A stretch of 64,000 nucleotides of DNA from JBQTGK01 sp052400665 (GCA_052400665.1 JBQTGK010000002.1); one strand, 5' to 3'; positions 1-10,184 are shown, counted from the stretch's first letter. The notes: generated from the letters alone by a model not told the origin. Program-made: numbers and translations.

Positions 1-851
1 AAACATTGGAATTTATCGAGGATAATAAAAATCAGCCATTTTTTGCTTATGTGCCATTAATTCAGCCGCATGCCGAGTTAATTGTGCCTACCGATTCAAT
101 TTTAGATAAATTTTTGGGCAAATTCGATGAACCATCATTAGCGGAAAATCCGCAGTCTAAAGCGTCTAATTATGGTGCCGATATCATTAAGGATAGATAT
201 TGTAAAGTGAAGAATCCAAAAGCAGTATATGCATCAATGGTATACCGAATTGATGTTTATGTAGGTCAAATAATGACAAAATTAGAGGAGTTGGGAATTG
301 CTGATAATACAATTGTAATGTTTGCCAGTGATAATGGCCCTCACGCTGCAGGTGGTGCAAACCCTAAGTATTTTAACAGTGCTGCTGGTTTTAAAGGAAT
401 GAAACGAGATTTGTACGAAGGTGGAATCAGAACTGCGTTTATTGCAAAATGGCCTGATAAAATTAAGGCAGGTTCAACTACTGATCATGTTTCTGCTTTT
501 TGGGATTTCTTACCTACATGTGCAGAAATTGTGGGGGCAAAAGTTGAAAATGATATTGACGGAATTTCATTTCTTCCAACTTTATTAGGGAAAGAAAATC
601 AAAAGAAACATGAATATCTGTATTGGGAATTTAACTCAAAAGGTGGTAGAAAAGCCTTAAGAATGGGCGATTGGAAAGCTGTTTTGTATAATATCAATAG
701 CAAAAAGAAGGAATCAAAATTAGAGTTGTATAATCTGGCTGTGGATAAGGCAGAAAAGAACGATGTGGCAGATCAATATCCCGAAATTATTGAGAAAATA
801 AAAGGCTTAATGAAGAAAGCACATACCAATAATGAGACGTTTCCAATTTAA
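1..851 (+). CDS. Sulfatase, C-terminal part (5' end outside window)
   Basis: The frame is open from the first bases, so the N-terminus with the catalytic Cys motif is missing because the window starts inside the gene; about 282 residues remain. The remaining part carries the C-terminal half of the alkaline-phosphatase-like sulfatase fold, including ASDNGPH (metal-binding Asp/Asn of the S1 sulfatases). It aligns along its whole length with the complete sulfatase at 11917-13374 (shared PFFAYVP, PHAEL, YVGQI, KRDLYEGG, ALRMG), so the two are close paralogues. The family hydrolyses sulfate esters of glycans, usually in the periplasm or at the surface. It is followed after 35 bp by the GH2 gene, probably in one operon. 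The exact sulfate position attacked cannot be read from this. Confidence 0.9.
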   Translation, partial: TLEFIEDNKNQPFFAYVPLIQPHAELIVPTDSILDKFLGKFDEPSLAENPQSKASNYGADIIKDRYCKVKNPKAVYASMVYRIDVYVGQIMTKLEELGIADNTIVMFASDNGPHAAGGANPKYFNSAAGFKGMKRDLYEGGIRTAFIAKWPDKIKAGSTTDHVSAFWDFLPTCAEIVGAKVENDIDGISFLPTLLGKENQKKHEYLYWEFNSKGGRKALRMGDWKAVLYNINSKKKESKLELYNLAVDKAEKNDVADQYPEIIEKIKGLMKKAHTNNETFPI

Positions 852-886
852 AAGGTCTAAGAGTTAAGATTTACAATATTATTGAT

Positions 887-3800
887 ATGAAGAAACTACT
901 ATTATTTATCATACTAGGACTGAGTCTGAATGTTTTCGCAGGTGAACGATTGAGTTTTAATAAAGGCTGGAAATTCAGCTTGAATGATCAATCAGGTGCA
1001 GAAGTTATCGACTACAATGATGCTGCTTGGCGTATTCTTGATTTACCCCACGATTGGAGTATAGAAGGAGAATACAGTGAAGACAATCCAATGGGAGGTC
1101 AGTGTGGTTATTTACCATCAGGAATTGGATGGTATCGCAAAACAATTGAGGTTCCCAAAGAGTGGAAAGGAAAGCATATTGAAATTGCTTTTGATGGAGT
1201 TTTTATGAACAGTACGGTTTGGGCAAATGGAAGAAAATTGGGCGATCGTCCTTATGGATGGATTTCATTCTCTTACGATATTAGCCAAGAAACTTTAAGT
1301 TCCGATTCAATAACTTTTGCTGTTCGTGTTGACAATGACAAGCAACCATCGGCACGTTGGTATACGGGAAGTGGAATTTATGCCAATACTTGGATTGATG
1401 TGAAAGAGAAGGTCCATGTTGCCAACTCAGGAATTTTTATCAAAACAAAAGGCTCTCAAGTAGAGATTGATACAGAAATACAGAATAACTTAAATAAAAA
1501 AGCCAAGTTGACGCTTCTTACTTCTATAAAAGATCAATTTGGTAAGGTCGTTGCTAGTAAGAATGATCAATTAAAAGTTGATGCTTCGGGTTCTCGTATC
1601 ATTAATCAATCGGTAGAATTAGTAAAGCCTGAATTGTGGTCGTTAGAGAATCCATATTTATATACTGCTGTAACAGAAGTAAAATCGGGTAAGAAGGTTT
1701 TAGATCGTGTAGAAACTCGTTTTGGCGTTCGTGATATTGAATGGAAAGCGGAAACGGGAATGTGGATTAATGGTAAGAATGTAAAAATGCAAGGGGTTTG
1801 CAATCATCAGGATGCAGGAGCTTTAGGAGCTGCCGTGCCAGATAAAATCTTACGTTTTAGAATCCAACAATTAAAAGATATGGGTTGCAATGCCATTCGT
1901 ACTGCTCACAATCCTCAAACGCCACAGTTTTATGACATGTGTGATGAAATGGGCATGTTGGTAATGGATGAGATTTTTGATGGCTGGATGAAAAAAGCGG
2001 CCAACGATTATGGTGCTCACTCCTTCGATGAATGGTGGAATCGTGATTTAACCGATTGGATTAAACGAGATCGTAATCATCCATCAATCGTAATTTATAG
2101 CGTAGGAAATGAAACTCGAGGCGAAATAGGAAAAGACTTGGTAGAGCGATGTCACCAGTTGGACAATACTCGTCCGGTAACTTCTGGTCATTCAGCTTCA
2201 GAATACATGGATGTATTGGGCGTGAACGGAAGTAGTGAGAAAATGGGCTGGTTCGATAGCATGGAGAAAGATCGTGTGTTTATTGGAACAGAAAATACCC
2301 ATACATGGCAAGTTCGTGGCTTTTACAGAACCAAAACTTGGTATCGTGATGGTTACCCAAACAAACGTCAGAAATCATACTATTATCCTGACTTAACAGA
2401 AGAAGAAGTGTTTTCTTTTGACTGGACCAATGCTGTAGGGCGTAAGAATTTTAAGCAAATATTTAACTCTAGCTATGATAATGCTATGGTGAGATTAACT
2501 TCTCGTCATAATATTGAGCAGTTACGCGATATTCCATATTATGCAGGATCTTTTCGTTGGACGGGTCATGATTACATTGGAGAGGCAACTTACGTTCATG
2601 GTGGTTGGCCATTCAAATCTTTTATGGGAGGTGCTATCGATATGGCTAATTTCGAAAAAGATTTGTACTACTTGTATCAAAGTCAGTGGACCACAAAACC
2701 AATGGTTCACATTCTTCCTCATTGGACGCATCCCACATTAAAAGAAGGAACTGAAATTCCTGTTTGGGTTTATTCGAATTGCGATGAAGTTGAACTATTT
2801 TTCGACGGGAAATCTTTAGGCAAACAAAAACCGGGTAAATCACATGATAAAATGCAATGCCAATGGATGGTAGGATGGAAAGCTGGAGAATTAAAAGCCG
2901 TAGCCTATAAAAATGGTAAATCTGTTGTCGAAAAAGTAATTAGAACAGCAACAGCTCCTGCAAAAATTCGCTTATCTGTTGATGGAGAATCTCTTGCTAA
3001 TAAATCGAAAGATATTGTTCAGGTTCGAGTAACTACAGAAGATGAAAAAGGTGAATTTTATCCTTACGGAGAAAATAGAACTTATTTTAAGGTAATTGGA
3101 GCGGGAAAAATTCGTGCCTTAGACAACGGAAGCCCAATTGATGTAGAAAAACATTTTGAAGCAACAAATCGAATTGCCTTTTACGGATTAACTCGTGCTT
3201 ATATTGAATCAACCGATGCAACAGGAGATATAGCTCTTTTGGCATCTTGTATTTTAGGAGAGAAAAAACAAGTCACATCAAATAAGGTAAGTATCGATAC
3301 GAAAGTTTTGAACTTGAGAGGAGATTTACTGAAAACAAAAATTGAAGTATTTTATACCGTAGATGGAAGCGTTCCAACGCAAAATTCAAAACGATATGTT
3401 GATGCTTTTGAAGTAGAATTGGGAACAACGGTAAAGGCTTTGGTTGTGTTAAATGGAAAAGAAATCCAGTTAATGGAGGAACGTTTTGCTAAAGATGAAG
3501 GTTTTGTTTTTGATGGAGTAAGAGTAGCGGCTAATCCAGGAGGAGATCAGGCTGAAGATGCAACATTTAATATTGCAAATGTATCTGATTTAGGAAGTGG
3601 ATTTCATGGTAAGGGATATCTTGATTTTGGACGTAACAATGGGGGTTACGTTGAATGGTATCAAGAAAATGATGGTAGTCCGGGAGAGTTTGTCTTGAAA
3701 ATTCGATATTCTGCTCAAGAAAAAATAAGACCTGAGTACAAAGTTTTATTAACCATTAACGGAGTAGATCAAGAAATTAAATTACCTGCAACCAAAAATT

Positions 3801-3919
3801 ACAGGAAAAATTGGGCTGTATTTGAAGTAAAAGCTCAATTAAATTCGGGAGCAAATACAATTCGAATTACTGCATTGGAAGATGATGGTTTAGGAATTGA
3901 TGAGTTATCTGTAGAATAG
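887..3919 (+). CDS. GH2 family exo-glycosidase (beta-galactosidase-like) with accessory domains
   Basis: A 1010-residue exported enzyme with signal peptide (residues 1-18, ending NVFA). Order: GH2 sugar-binding domain (about 20-175), immunoglobulin-like domain (180-285), TIM barrel (290-600) with acid/base Glu409 in SVGNET and probable nucleophile Glu469 in GTENTHTW, a DUF4982-like beta domain (about 610-700), further beta domains including a chitobiase-C-terminal-like stretch (about 815-860), and a C-terminal CBM6-like module (about 885-1010). GH2 enzymes release terminal beta-linked galactose, glucuronate or mannose; galactose is most likely given the GH110 and sulfatases nearby, but specificity is inferred. 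It is longer than a basic GH2 because of the C-terminal modules, which suggest binding to a polymer. The ATG follows the upstream sulfatase by 35 bp. Confidence 0.9.
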   Translation: MKKLLLFIILGLSLNVFAGERLSFNKGWKFSLNDQSGAEVIDYNDAAWRILDLPHDWSIEGEYSEDNPMGGQCGYLPSGIGWYRKTIEVPKEWKGKHIEIAFDGVFMNSTVWANGRKLGDRPYGWISFSYDISQETLSSDSITFAVRVDNDKQPSARWYTGSGIYANTWIDVKEKVHVANSGIFIKTKGSQVEIDTEIQNNLNKKAKLTLLTSIKDQFGKVVASKNDQLKVDASGSRIINQSVELVKPELWSLENPYLYTAVTEVKSGKKVLDRVETRFGVRDIEWKAETGMWINGKNVKMQGVCNHQDAGALGAAVPDKILRFRIQQLKDMGCNAIRTAHNPQTPQFYDMCDEMGMLVMDEIFDGWMKKAANDYGAHSFDEWWNRDLTDWIKRDRNHPSIVIYSVGNETRGEIGKDLVERCHQLDNTRPVTSGHSASEYMDVLGVNGSSEKMGWFDSMEKDRVFIGTENTHTWQVRGFYRTKTWYRDGYPNKRQKSYYYPDLTEEEVFSFDWTNAVGRKNFKQIFNSSYDNAMVRLTSRHNIEQLRDIPYYAGSFRWTGHDYIGEATYVHGGWPFKSFMGGAIDMANFEKDLYYLYQSQWTTKPMVHILPHWTHPTLKEGTEIPVWVYSNCDEVELFFDGKSLGKQKPGKSHDKMQCQWMVGWKAGELKAVAYKNGKSVVEKVIRTATAPAKIRLSVDGESLANKSKDIVQVRVTTEDEKGEFYPYGENRTYFKVIGAGKIRALDNGSPIDVEKHFEATNRIAFYGLTRAYIESTDATGDIALLASCILGEKKQVTSNKVSIDTKVLNLRGDLLKTKIEVFYTVDGSVPTQNSKRYVDAFEVELGTTVKALVVLNGKEIQLMEERFAKDEGFVFDGVRVAANPGGDQAEDATFNIANVSDLGSGFHGKGYLDFGRNNGGYVEWYQENDGSPGEFVLKIRYSAQEKIRPEYKVLLTINGVDQEIKLPATKNYRKNWAVFEVKAQLNSGANTIRITALEDDGLGIDELSVE

Positions 3920-3943
3920 AACAGTCTAATACGTAAAGATAAG

Positions 3944-5866
3944 ATGAAAAGAAGAGATTTTTTTGTAAAAGGAGCATTAGGTGTTGTTGCAACAGGATTA
4001 CTTCCAGTTGTTGCAAATGCTTCTCCGGAAATTATAGATAATGCTTCGAATGATCGATTGAAGGATAATTGGTTGAATGTAGCAACAGGAAAAAAAGGAA
4101 TTCCTGTACGAAAGCAAAGTTTGAATTTCGACGTTGCTGTTATTGGAGCTGGAATAGCTGGAATAGCTGCTGCAGTTTCTGCAGCTCGTAATGGAGCAAA
4201 AACCATTTTAATTCAAGACAGACCTGTTTTAGGCGGAAACGCTTCTAGTGAAATGCGAGTGACAGTTAATGGCGCTCCACAAGAAAGAGAAACGGGAATT
4301 ATTGAAGAAATATTAATTGAAAATTGGGTACACAATCAACAGGAATCTTATCCTGTTTGGGACCATGTTTTGTACAATTATGTGGTTCGTGAACCGAATT
4401 TAGAATTGATGCTAAACACACAGGCAGTTGATGCTGTGATGGATGGTGATGAAATAAAATCTGCTATTTGTTGGGGACTTACCAACGAAACGGAATTCAC
4501 CATAAATGCAAAGCAATTTATCGATTGCTCGGGCGATGGACTTTTAGCTGCAATTGCTGGAGCTGAATACCGTACTGGCCGCGAAGGGAAAGACGAATTC
4601 AACGAATCGTATGCACCAGATAAAGCTGATGGTTGGAAAATGGGTGATTGTATCATGATGATCTCTAAAGATATGGGACGTCCTATGCCATTTAAAGCTC
4701 CTGCTTATGCAATTCCTTTCGATCATGAGAATGCCTTTAAGGATAAACACCGCAGAATTAAGCATTTAAAAGAAGGTTTTTGGTGGATAGAGGTATCTAG
4801 CGAATTTGATAATATCGCTTTGCGCGAAGAGAATCGCCATAAATTAATGGCACATTTTTATGGTGTTTGGGATCATATAAAAAATTCAGGAGATTTTCCA
4901 GAAGCTGAAAATATTGTGTTGGATTGGATCGGTTCTATTCCTGGTCGTCGCGAATCTCGACGATTCATGGGTGATTACATTTTAAATCAGAATGATATTT
5001 TGGAAGGTTCTCATTTTGAAGATGCCATTGGTTTTGGTGGTTGGTCTTTGGATGAACACAACCCTGGAGGAATCGAGAATTTGAAAGAACCTGCGAGTTA
5101 TTTTCATCAGAAATCGAAAAATATATACGAAGTACCGTATGGTATTTTATATTCAAAAAATATTAGCAACCTTTCATTTGCGGGTAGAAATGCAAGTTTA
5201 ACACACATTGCGTTATCATCTACAAGAATTATTGCGACTTGTGCATTAATGGGACAAGCTGTTGGAACGGGGGCTGCAATTTGTTTGCAAAAAGGAATTA
5301 ATCCGAGAGAATTACGTAAAAAGCACATCAATGAATTGCAAGAACAATTGTTACGCGATGATGTTTTTATCCCGAATCGTCCTGCTGCAGATGCTAAGGA
5401 TTTGGCTAGGAAAGCAAGCCTAATTATGGGATCATCTACACTTTCTGGGGATGCTAAATTATTGGTTGATGGTGTTTCTCGTGATAGAGGGGAAGAAATT
5501 CACCATTGGGAAGCTGATGGTTTAAATGTTAACTTGCAGTTGGAATGGGAAAAACCAGTGAAAATTTCGAAAGTGGAATTAAAAGGAGACACCAATGTGT
5601 TGCGAAAAATGATGATGCATAAGAACCCGCAAAAAAATATACAAAACAAGCAGGTTTTAGATGTGCCACCAGAATTAATAAAAACAGCTTCGGTTGAAGC
5701 TCGTGTAAAAGGCCAATGGGTTGAAGTTGCCAAGATTGATGAGAACATTACACGGGTAATGAAAACCAGTTTTGATCAGGTGAAAACCACAGCAATTAGA
5801 GTGAAATTAAAAGAGACTTGGGGTTATAAAAATGCCAAGTTATATGAAATAAGATGTTATTCATAA
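3944..5866 (+). CDS. Tat-exported FAD-dependent oxidoreductase with C-terminal discoidin-like domain
   Basis: 640 residues. The N-terminus carries a twin-arginine signal (KRRDFF then a hydrophobic stretch ending VANA), so it is likely exported folded with its flavin. A Rossmann FAD site GAGIAGIAAA starts near residue 68, followed by LGGNASSEMRV, typical of the FAD_oxidored family (PF12831) common in polysaccharide utilisation loci. The last 150 residues look like a galactose-binding/discoidin-type beta domain. The substrate is unknown; oxidation of a sugar or anhydrosugar released by the neighbouring sulfatases and glycosidases is a guess. The stop overlaps the next start as TAATG, implying translational coupling. 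Confidence 0.85.
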   Translation: MKRRDFFVKGALGVVATGLLPVVANASPEIIDNASNDRLKDNWLNVATGKKGIPVRKQSLNFDVAVIGAGIAGIAAAVSAARNGAKTILIQDRPVLGGNASSEMRVTVNGAPQERETGIIEEILIENWVHNQQESYPVWDHVLYNYVVREPNLELMLNTQAVDAVMDGDEIKSAICWGLTNETEFTINAKQFIDCSGDGLLAAIAGAEYRTGREGKDEFNESYAPDKADGWKMGDCIMMISKDMGRPMPFKAPAYAIPFDHENAFKDKHRRIKHLKEGFWWIEVSSEFDNIALREENRHKLMAHFYGVWDHIKNSGDFPEAENIVLDWIGSIPGRRESRRFMGDYILNQNDILEGSHFEDAIGFGGWSLDEHNPGGIENLKEPASYFHQKSKNIYEVPYGILYSKNISNLSFAGRNASLTHIALSSTRIIATCALMGQAVGTGAAICLQKGINPRELRKKHINELQEQLLRDDVFIPNRPAADAKDLARKASLIMGSSTLSGDAKLLVDGVSRDRGEEIHHWEADGLNVNLQLEWEKPVKISKVELKGDTNVLRKMMMHKNPQKNIQNKQVLDVPPELIKTASVEARVKGQWVEVAKIDENITRVMKTSFDQVKTTAIRVKLKETWGYKNAKLYEIRCYS

Positions 5867-6984
5867 TGAAACTTAGTGTTAGGTGTTTGTTGTTGCTTCT
5901 GTTATTGATATTTGTTAAGGTATCAGTAGCAGATGCTATTTTTATACCCGAAAAGGAAAAACTTCATCGATTGGAAGTTGTTCATCCGGGTAAAGAGCAC
6001 AATGCAACAGAGCAGTTAACATTAATAGAAAATACAAACAATGAGTTTTATATGGATGTTCCATCTGTATATTGTTACGATAATGTTTGTAAGATGGATA
6101 CCTTGCGAATATTCTGGAATGAGATTGGATCCTACGATAGGTTTGAACTGAATAAAGGAATAGATCTTGAAAAAGCAGAAGGTGAGAAGTTTTCAAAGGC
6201 CGATTACGAAAAATTACATCGAATCTTAAAAAATGAAAAATCTGCATTCCGAAATCTAGAAATTAGTGATATCCTAAAATCTAAAAACCTTCATGAATCG
6301 GATGTTGATGCAATGTCTGGAGCTACAGCAATAGATTTGGAAGAAAATGAGTTTGTAAAGGGTGCAGTTATAACTTGTTATACTATTTGGCATTGGGCAA
6401 ATAATCCCATTCAAGATAGTATCAGACGAATAAGTGGAGATGCCTTAAGTGCAGACAGATTAAATTCGTATTTGTGCAAAGATGAGAAAAGAAAGCTTTT
6501 TGCAATTCAACAAATAATCCGAAAAGGAATTTATGAGAAGAAAACAATTGATGCCATAAATCATCTGAATCTGGATAAGGATCGTAAGCTTAACAAATTA
6601 AGATTGTCTTATCTGGAAAAAGCGGATGCTAAGATTTATTTCAGTTCTCTTGTAAAGCTTTTTAAGGAAGGAACTGCTACTCAAAAATCCTTATGTCTTC
6701 AGTCTTTACGAAAAACAAACTATGCTTTTCCTGTTGGATTTTTTGAAATGTTTAGCCAGGAAAGTCTAAAATTGAATACTTATCAGGAAGTCAATTTATT
6801 TTTGAATTTACTGGAGGAAAAAGGAGCTCCATCAAATGTAATTATTGGTAATATTATCTCATTACTGGATAAAAATATTCTAATTTCCAGAAGAGCTTAT
6901 TGGTATCTTTCCAATCAGAAATTAAATGCAGACCAACAAAATAGATTGGAAGCTTTTCGAAAAGAAAATAAAGATTACTTGTAA
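5866..6984 (+). CDS. Exported protein with SGAT motif and helical-repeat C-terminus, unknown function
   Basis: I chose ATG 5866, which overlaps the stop of the oxidoreductase (TAATG) and gives a clean signal peptide ending VSVADA; an in-frame ATG 12 bp upstream (5854) is the alternative. 372 residues. Residues 148-154 read DAMSGAT, resembling the D-x-x-[ST]-G-A-[TS] motif to which ApbE attaches FMN covalently in NqrC/RnfG-type domains. The next residue, often Ser or Thr, is here Ala. The last 180 residues are helical and look HEAT-like. The obligatory pairing with a Tat-exported flavoprotein suggests an electron partner, but that is inference. I do not recognise a named family with certainty. 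Confidence 0.7.
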   Translation: MKLSVRCLLLLLLLIFVKVSVADAIFIPEKEKLHRLEVVHPGKEHNATEQLTLIENTNNEFYMDVPSVYCYDNVCKMDTLRIFWNEIGSYDRFELNKGIDLEKAEGEKFSKADYEKLHRILKNEKSAFRNLEISDILKSKNLHESDVDAMSGATAIDLEENEFVKGAVITCYTIWHWANNPIQDSIRRISGDALSADRLNSYLCKDEKRKLFAIQQIIRKGIYEKKTIDAINHLNLDKDRKLNKLRLSYLEKADAKIYFSSLVKLFKEGTATQKSLCLQSLRKTNYAFPVGFFEMFSQESLKLNTYQEVNLFLNLLEEKGAPSNVIIGNIISLLDKNILISRRAYWYLSNQKLNADQQNRLEAFRKENKDYL

Positions 6985-7118
6985 AAGTGTGTTGTCTCCC
7001 ATACAATGTCTTGGGTAAACTCAAAAAAAATAAAGATTAAAAATCCTGATTTTTATTAACTACTAGCTAGTTACGACTTGGGAGTAGAATTGTTTTACGT
7101 CACCTATTTTACCTTCAG

Positions 7119-7145
7119 ATACAAATTCTTAACACGCAAATACAA
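7119..7145 (+). promoter_or_regulatory. Possible direct-repeat regulator site (two ATACAA copies 21 bp apart)
   Basis: ATACAAATT at 7119 and ATACAAGTT at 7140 are spaced two helical turns apart, 52-78 bp before the sulfatase start at 7197. A -7-like ATAATTTGTA lies at 7176-7185. The left copy sits in ACCTTCAGATACA, which partly matches the conserved element of the promoters at 10244 and 13602. This match is weak. Confidence 0.3.
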
Positions 7146-7196
7146 GTTTTTATGCGAATAGTAGTTTATTCGTTTATAATTTGTAATAAAAAAGAA

Positions 7197-8555
7197 ATGA
7201 TGAAAAAGTATGTACTAGTAGCATCATTATTGATGTCTTCACTATTGGGAATTGCTAAAGACAAACCAAATGTTGTTTTGTTTTTTGTTGATGATTTAGG
7301 ATGGGCCGATTTAGGTTATAGAAATGAACTATTCGAAACTCCAAATGTTGATCAATTGAAAAGTGATGGAGTTGATTTTGAACGTGCATACATTGCAACT
7401 CCTACTTGTAGTCCAAGTCGTGCATCTTTATTAACAGGAAAAGAACCTGCAAGATTACAAATGCCAAGACATATTACGCATGCCGACATGACAACAGGAA
7501 GAAATACCGAAGAGTACAATTTATGGCCTAAAGATCCTGTTCAAATGCCATCTCGTAACTGGTTGCCATTGGAAGAGATTACCTATGCTGAGAAATTAAA
7601 AGAATTTGGATACTACAATGCTTTTATAGGAAAATGGCATTTGGGACACGAACCTTACCATCCAATTCATCAAGGTTTTGATGAACAATATGGAACCAGT
7701 AATTTTGGTCATCCTAAAAGTTATTACCAGCCGTTCTTTAAAGGAGATAATCCTTTGGCAGCGATTCCAAAAGACCAATATCTTACTGATGTTTTGACTG
7801 ATAAAGCGGAAGATTTTATTAAAAATTACGATAAAAAACAACCATTTAGTCTTAGTGTATGGTTATATGATGTTCATGGACCACACATTGGGCGTAAAGA
7901 TCTAGTTGAGCAATATAGAGCGAAGGGAATGGAAAAGCGTTATGCCGAATATGGAGCCATGATTACGGCTATGGATGAAGCTTTAGGGCGGGTAAGAACT
8001 GCTTTAAAAATGAGAGGTATTGCCGACAATACTGTAATTTTATTCATATCCGATCAAGGAGGATATTTTACTAATTATCCTTTAAGAGGGAAAAAGAATG
8101 GTGGAAATACACTAGGTGAAGGTGGTGCCAGAGTGCCATTCATTATGTATTATCCTGGTGTAACCAAAGCGAATACAACCTGCGATGTGCCCATTCAAAC
8201 TTTGGATGTTTACCCAACTTTAGTTGAAATAGCTTCTGGTAAAAAGTGTACCGATACACAAATACAAGGTAAGAGTATTCTTCCCTTGATTAAAGGAGAA
8301 AAATTTGAGGAAAGAAATTTATATTTTTTTCGCTCTTACGAGGATCAATATGCAGCAATTATTTCGGGTGATTGGAAACTGATAAAATACCATAGTGGAT
8401 TGAAACAATTATACAATATTAAGAAAGATCAAGGAGAGGTAAGTGACTTAATTTTTGTGAATCCGACTATTGCTAAAAAACTAGCGAAAGAACTAGATGC
8501 TTGGGAAAAAGAAGCACTTGCAAATGCAGTTAGTGCAGAGGATATTAAGAAGTAA
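7197..8555 (+). CDS. Sulfatase (S1, formylglycine type)
   Basis: ATG 7197 (or the adjacent 7200) is preferred to the longer frame from 7152 because it gives a proper signal peptide (MMKKYVLVASLLMSSLLGIA). About 452 residues. The maturation motif CSPSR begins at Cys71, the residue that anaerobic or FGE-type enzymes convert to formylglycine. Metal ligands are visible in FFVDDLGWADLG and SDQGG, and GKWHLG is the conserved Lys/His region. It removes sulfate esters from carbohydrates in the periplasm. It starts a new transcription unit after a 212-bp gap and precedes a second sulfatase. Confidence 0.92.
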   Translation: MMKKYVLVASLLMSSLLGIAKDKPNVVLFFVDDLGWADLGYRNELFETPNVDQLKSDGVDFERAYIATPTCSPSRASLLTGKEPARLQMPRHITHADMTTGRNTEEYNLWPKDPVQMPSRNWLPLEEITYAEKLKEFGYYNAFIGKWHLGHEPYHPIHQGFDEQYGTSNFGHPKSYYQPFFKGDNPLAAIPKDQYLTDVLTDKAEDFIKNYDKKQPFSLSVWLYDVHGPHIGRKDLVEQYRAKGMEKRYAEYGAMITAMDEALGRVRTALKMRGIADNTVILFISDQGGYFTNYPLRGKKNGGNTLGEGGARVPFIMYYPGVTKANTTCDVPIQTLDVYPTLVEIASGKKCTDTQIQGKSILPLIKGEKFEERNLYFFRSYEDQYAAIISGDWKLIKYHSGLKQLYNIKKDQGEVSDLIFVNPTIAKKLAKELDAWEKEALANAVSAEDIKK

Positions 8556-8614
8556 CTATCTGTTGAGAGAATAAAATTTAAGAATCAAACAATAAATTAA
8601 AGTTTAAATATACC

Positions 8615-10090
8615 ATGAAAAATTGCTTTTTGATATTTGTGATTTTCATTTCAGCATTGGGATGTAAAGCTCAAGAAAAACCAAATATTATTTGGTTAAT
8701 GGCTGAAGATATGAGTTTGGATTTGGAATGTTATGGCATGCCAGCCGTAAAGACTCCAAATTTGAATAAAATGGCCGAGCAAGGTGTACGATTTGATAAT
8801 TGCTTTGTGACGAACCCAATTTGTTCGCCTAGTAGATCAGCAATGATGGTTGGAACTCATCAGTTAAAAATAAATGCTCAGAATCACCGTAGTAATCGTG
8901 ATGTTCCATTGAATGAGAATTTTAAGCCATTTACATCTTTATTGCGAAATGCGGGTTATACCTGTATTTTAGGAAATCATTCTGTAATGAAAAAAGGGCG
9001 TAAGATCGATGTGAATTTTCAGCATAAAGCAATTGGTGAATGGGATGGAAAAACACAATTTGGTTTATTCGATAAGTATGATAATTTCGAAAAAGAAGAT
9101 CAGCCATTTTTTGCTCAAATTCAATTACTAGCAAGTCATCGTGGTGATTGGTGGGATGAGGTGAGAAACAAGTCTACTCATCCGGTAAATCCAGATTCTG
9201 TAGTACTACCGGCATATATGGCAGATCATCCAGTTGTTCGATTAGATTGGGCAAAGTATTTGGATCAGATTGAATTTTTAGATCATGAAATTGGCGGCAT
9301 TTTTAAAGAGTTGGAAGAAAAAGGAATGGCTCAGAATACCATAGTAATTTTTATTGGAGACAACGGCAGATGCAATATTCGTGGTAAAGGCTATTTGCAA
9401 GATCCCGGATTACGAATTCCTTTTATTGTGTATTCTCCCAACGGATTGCCAGGGGGTAAAATCAGAAAAGATGTTGTTGAATCTATAGATATTACTGCAA
9501 CAGTTCTTGATTTTGCAGGTATTGAAGTTCCAGATTATATGACTGGAAATCCAATTTTTAAGAAGGATTTTGAAAGAGAATATGCTTATGCAGCTAGAGA
9601 TTTATGGGACGAAATTCAGGAAAAAATTCGTGCAATAAGCACTGATGAATGGAAGTACATTCGAAATGATAAACCTGAGCTTCCTTACGATGCTCATCAA
9701 GCTTATTTGGAATTTTATCGTCCAGCAGTTCATATCATGAGACAGCTAAATAAAGAGGGGAAACTAACACCAGAACAAGCGTTTTTCTTTGCTGACTCAA
9801 AACCGAAGGAAGAATTGTATAATCTAAAGAATGATCCTCAAGAGTTGAATAATTTAGCTGAGAATGCTAAATATGAAAAGATTCTCAAGAAAATGAGAAA
9901 AGAAACTGTAAAGTTTGATAAGCTAAATAAACCAGTAAGTGATGTTTTTCACCCTGTTTATCCTGGAGCTGTTGATGTATTAGAGTATGTGAAAAAGGAA
10001 AAACCTGAATTGTATCAGCAAATGTTAGATGGAGTTGAAATAGGATTTCATTCAATGAGCAGCGAATACAAAAAATCGAAGAAGAAATAG
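8615..10090 (+). CDS. Sulfatase (S1, sulfamidase/S1_8-like)
   Basis: 491 residues with an N-terminal signal; ALGC followed by KAQE could be a poor lipobox or a signal peptidase I site. CSPSR begins at Cys70 and metal-binding AEDMS and GDNGRC are present. The shape around GTHQLKINAQNHRS and ILGNHSVMKK resembles heparan-N-sulfatase-like S1_8 members, but the subfamily is my recollection. It lies 59 bp after the previous sulfatase in the same direction and ends just before a strong terminator, so the two sulfatases probably form one unit. Confidence 0.9.
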   Translation: MKNCFLIFVIFISALGCKAQEKPNIIWLMAEDMSLDLECYGMPAVKTPNLNKMAEQGVRFDNCFVTNPICSPSRSAMMVGTHQLKINAQNHRSNRDVPLNENFKPFTSLLRNAGYTCILGNHSVMKKGRKIDVNFQHKAIGEWDGKTQFGLFDKYDNFEKEDQPFFAQIQLLASHRGDWWDEVRNKSTHPVNPDSVVLPAYMADHPVVRLDWAKYLDQIEFLDHEIGGIFKELEEKGMAQNTIVIFIGDNGRCNIRGKGYLQDPGLRIPFIVYSPNGLPGGKIRKDVVESIDITATVLDFAGIEVPDYMTGNPIFKKDFEREYAYAARDLWDEIQEKIRAISTDEWKYIRNDKPELPYDAHQAYLEFYRPAVHIMRQLNKEGKLTPEQAFFFADSKPKEELYNLKNDPQELNNLAENAKYEKILKKMRKETVKFDKLNKPVSDVFHPVYPGAVDVLEYVKKEKPELYQQMLDGVEIGFHSMSSEYKKSKKK

Positions 10091-10119
10091 AAAATTAGCT
10101 TAGCTATTAAGTTTAATTA

Positions 10120-10184
10120 ATGCCGGATAGATTATTGCATTGGCTAGTATATAATACGCAATAATTCAGTTCGGCATTTTTTTG
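10120..10184 (+). terminator. Rho-independent terminator with nested stem
   Basis: The outer arms ATGCCG/CGGCAT (10120-10125, 10172-10177) enclose the perfect inner arms ATTATTGC/GCAATAAT (10131-10138, 10158-10165), followed by a T run (10177-10183). It closes the 7197-10090 sulfatase pair. Confidence 0.75.
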
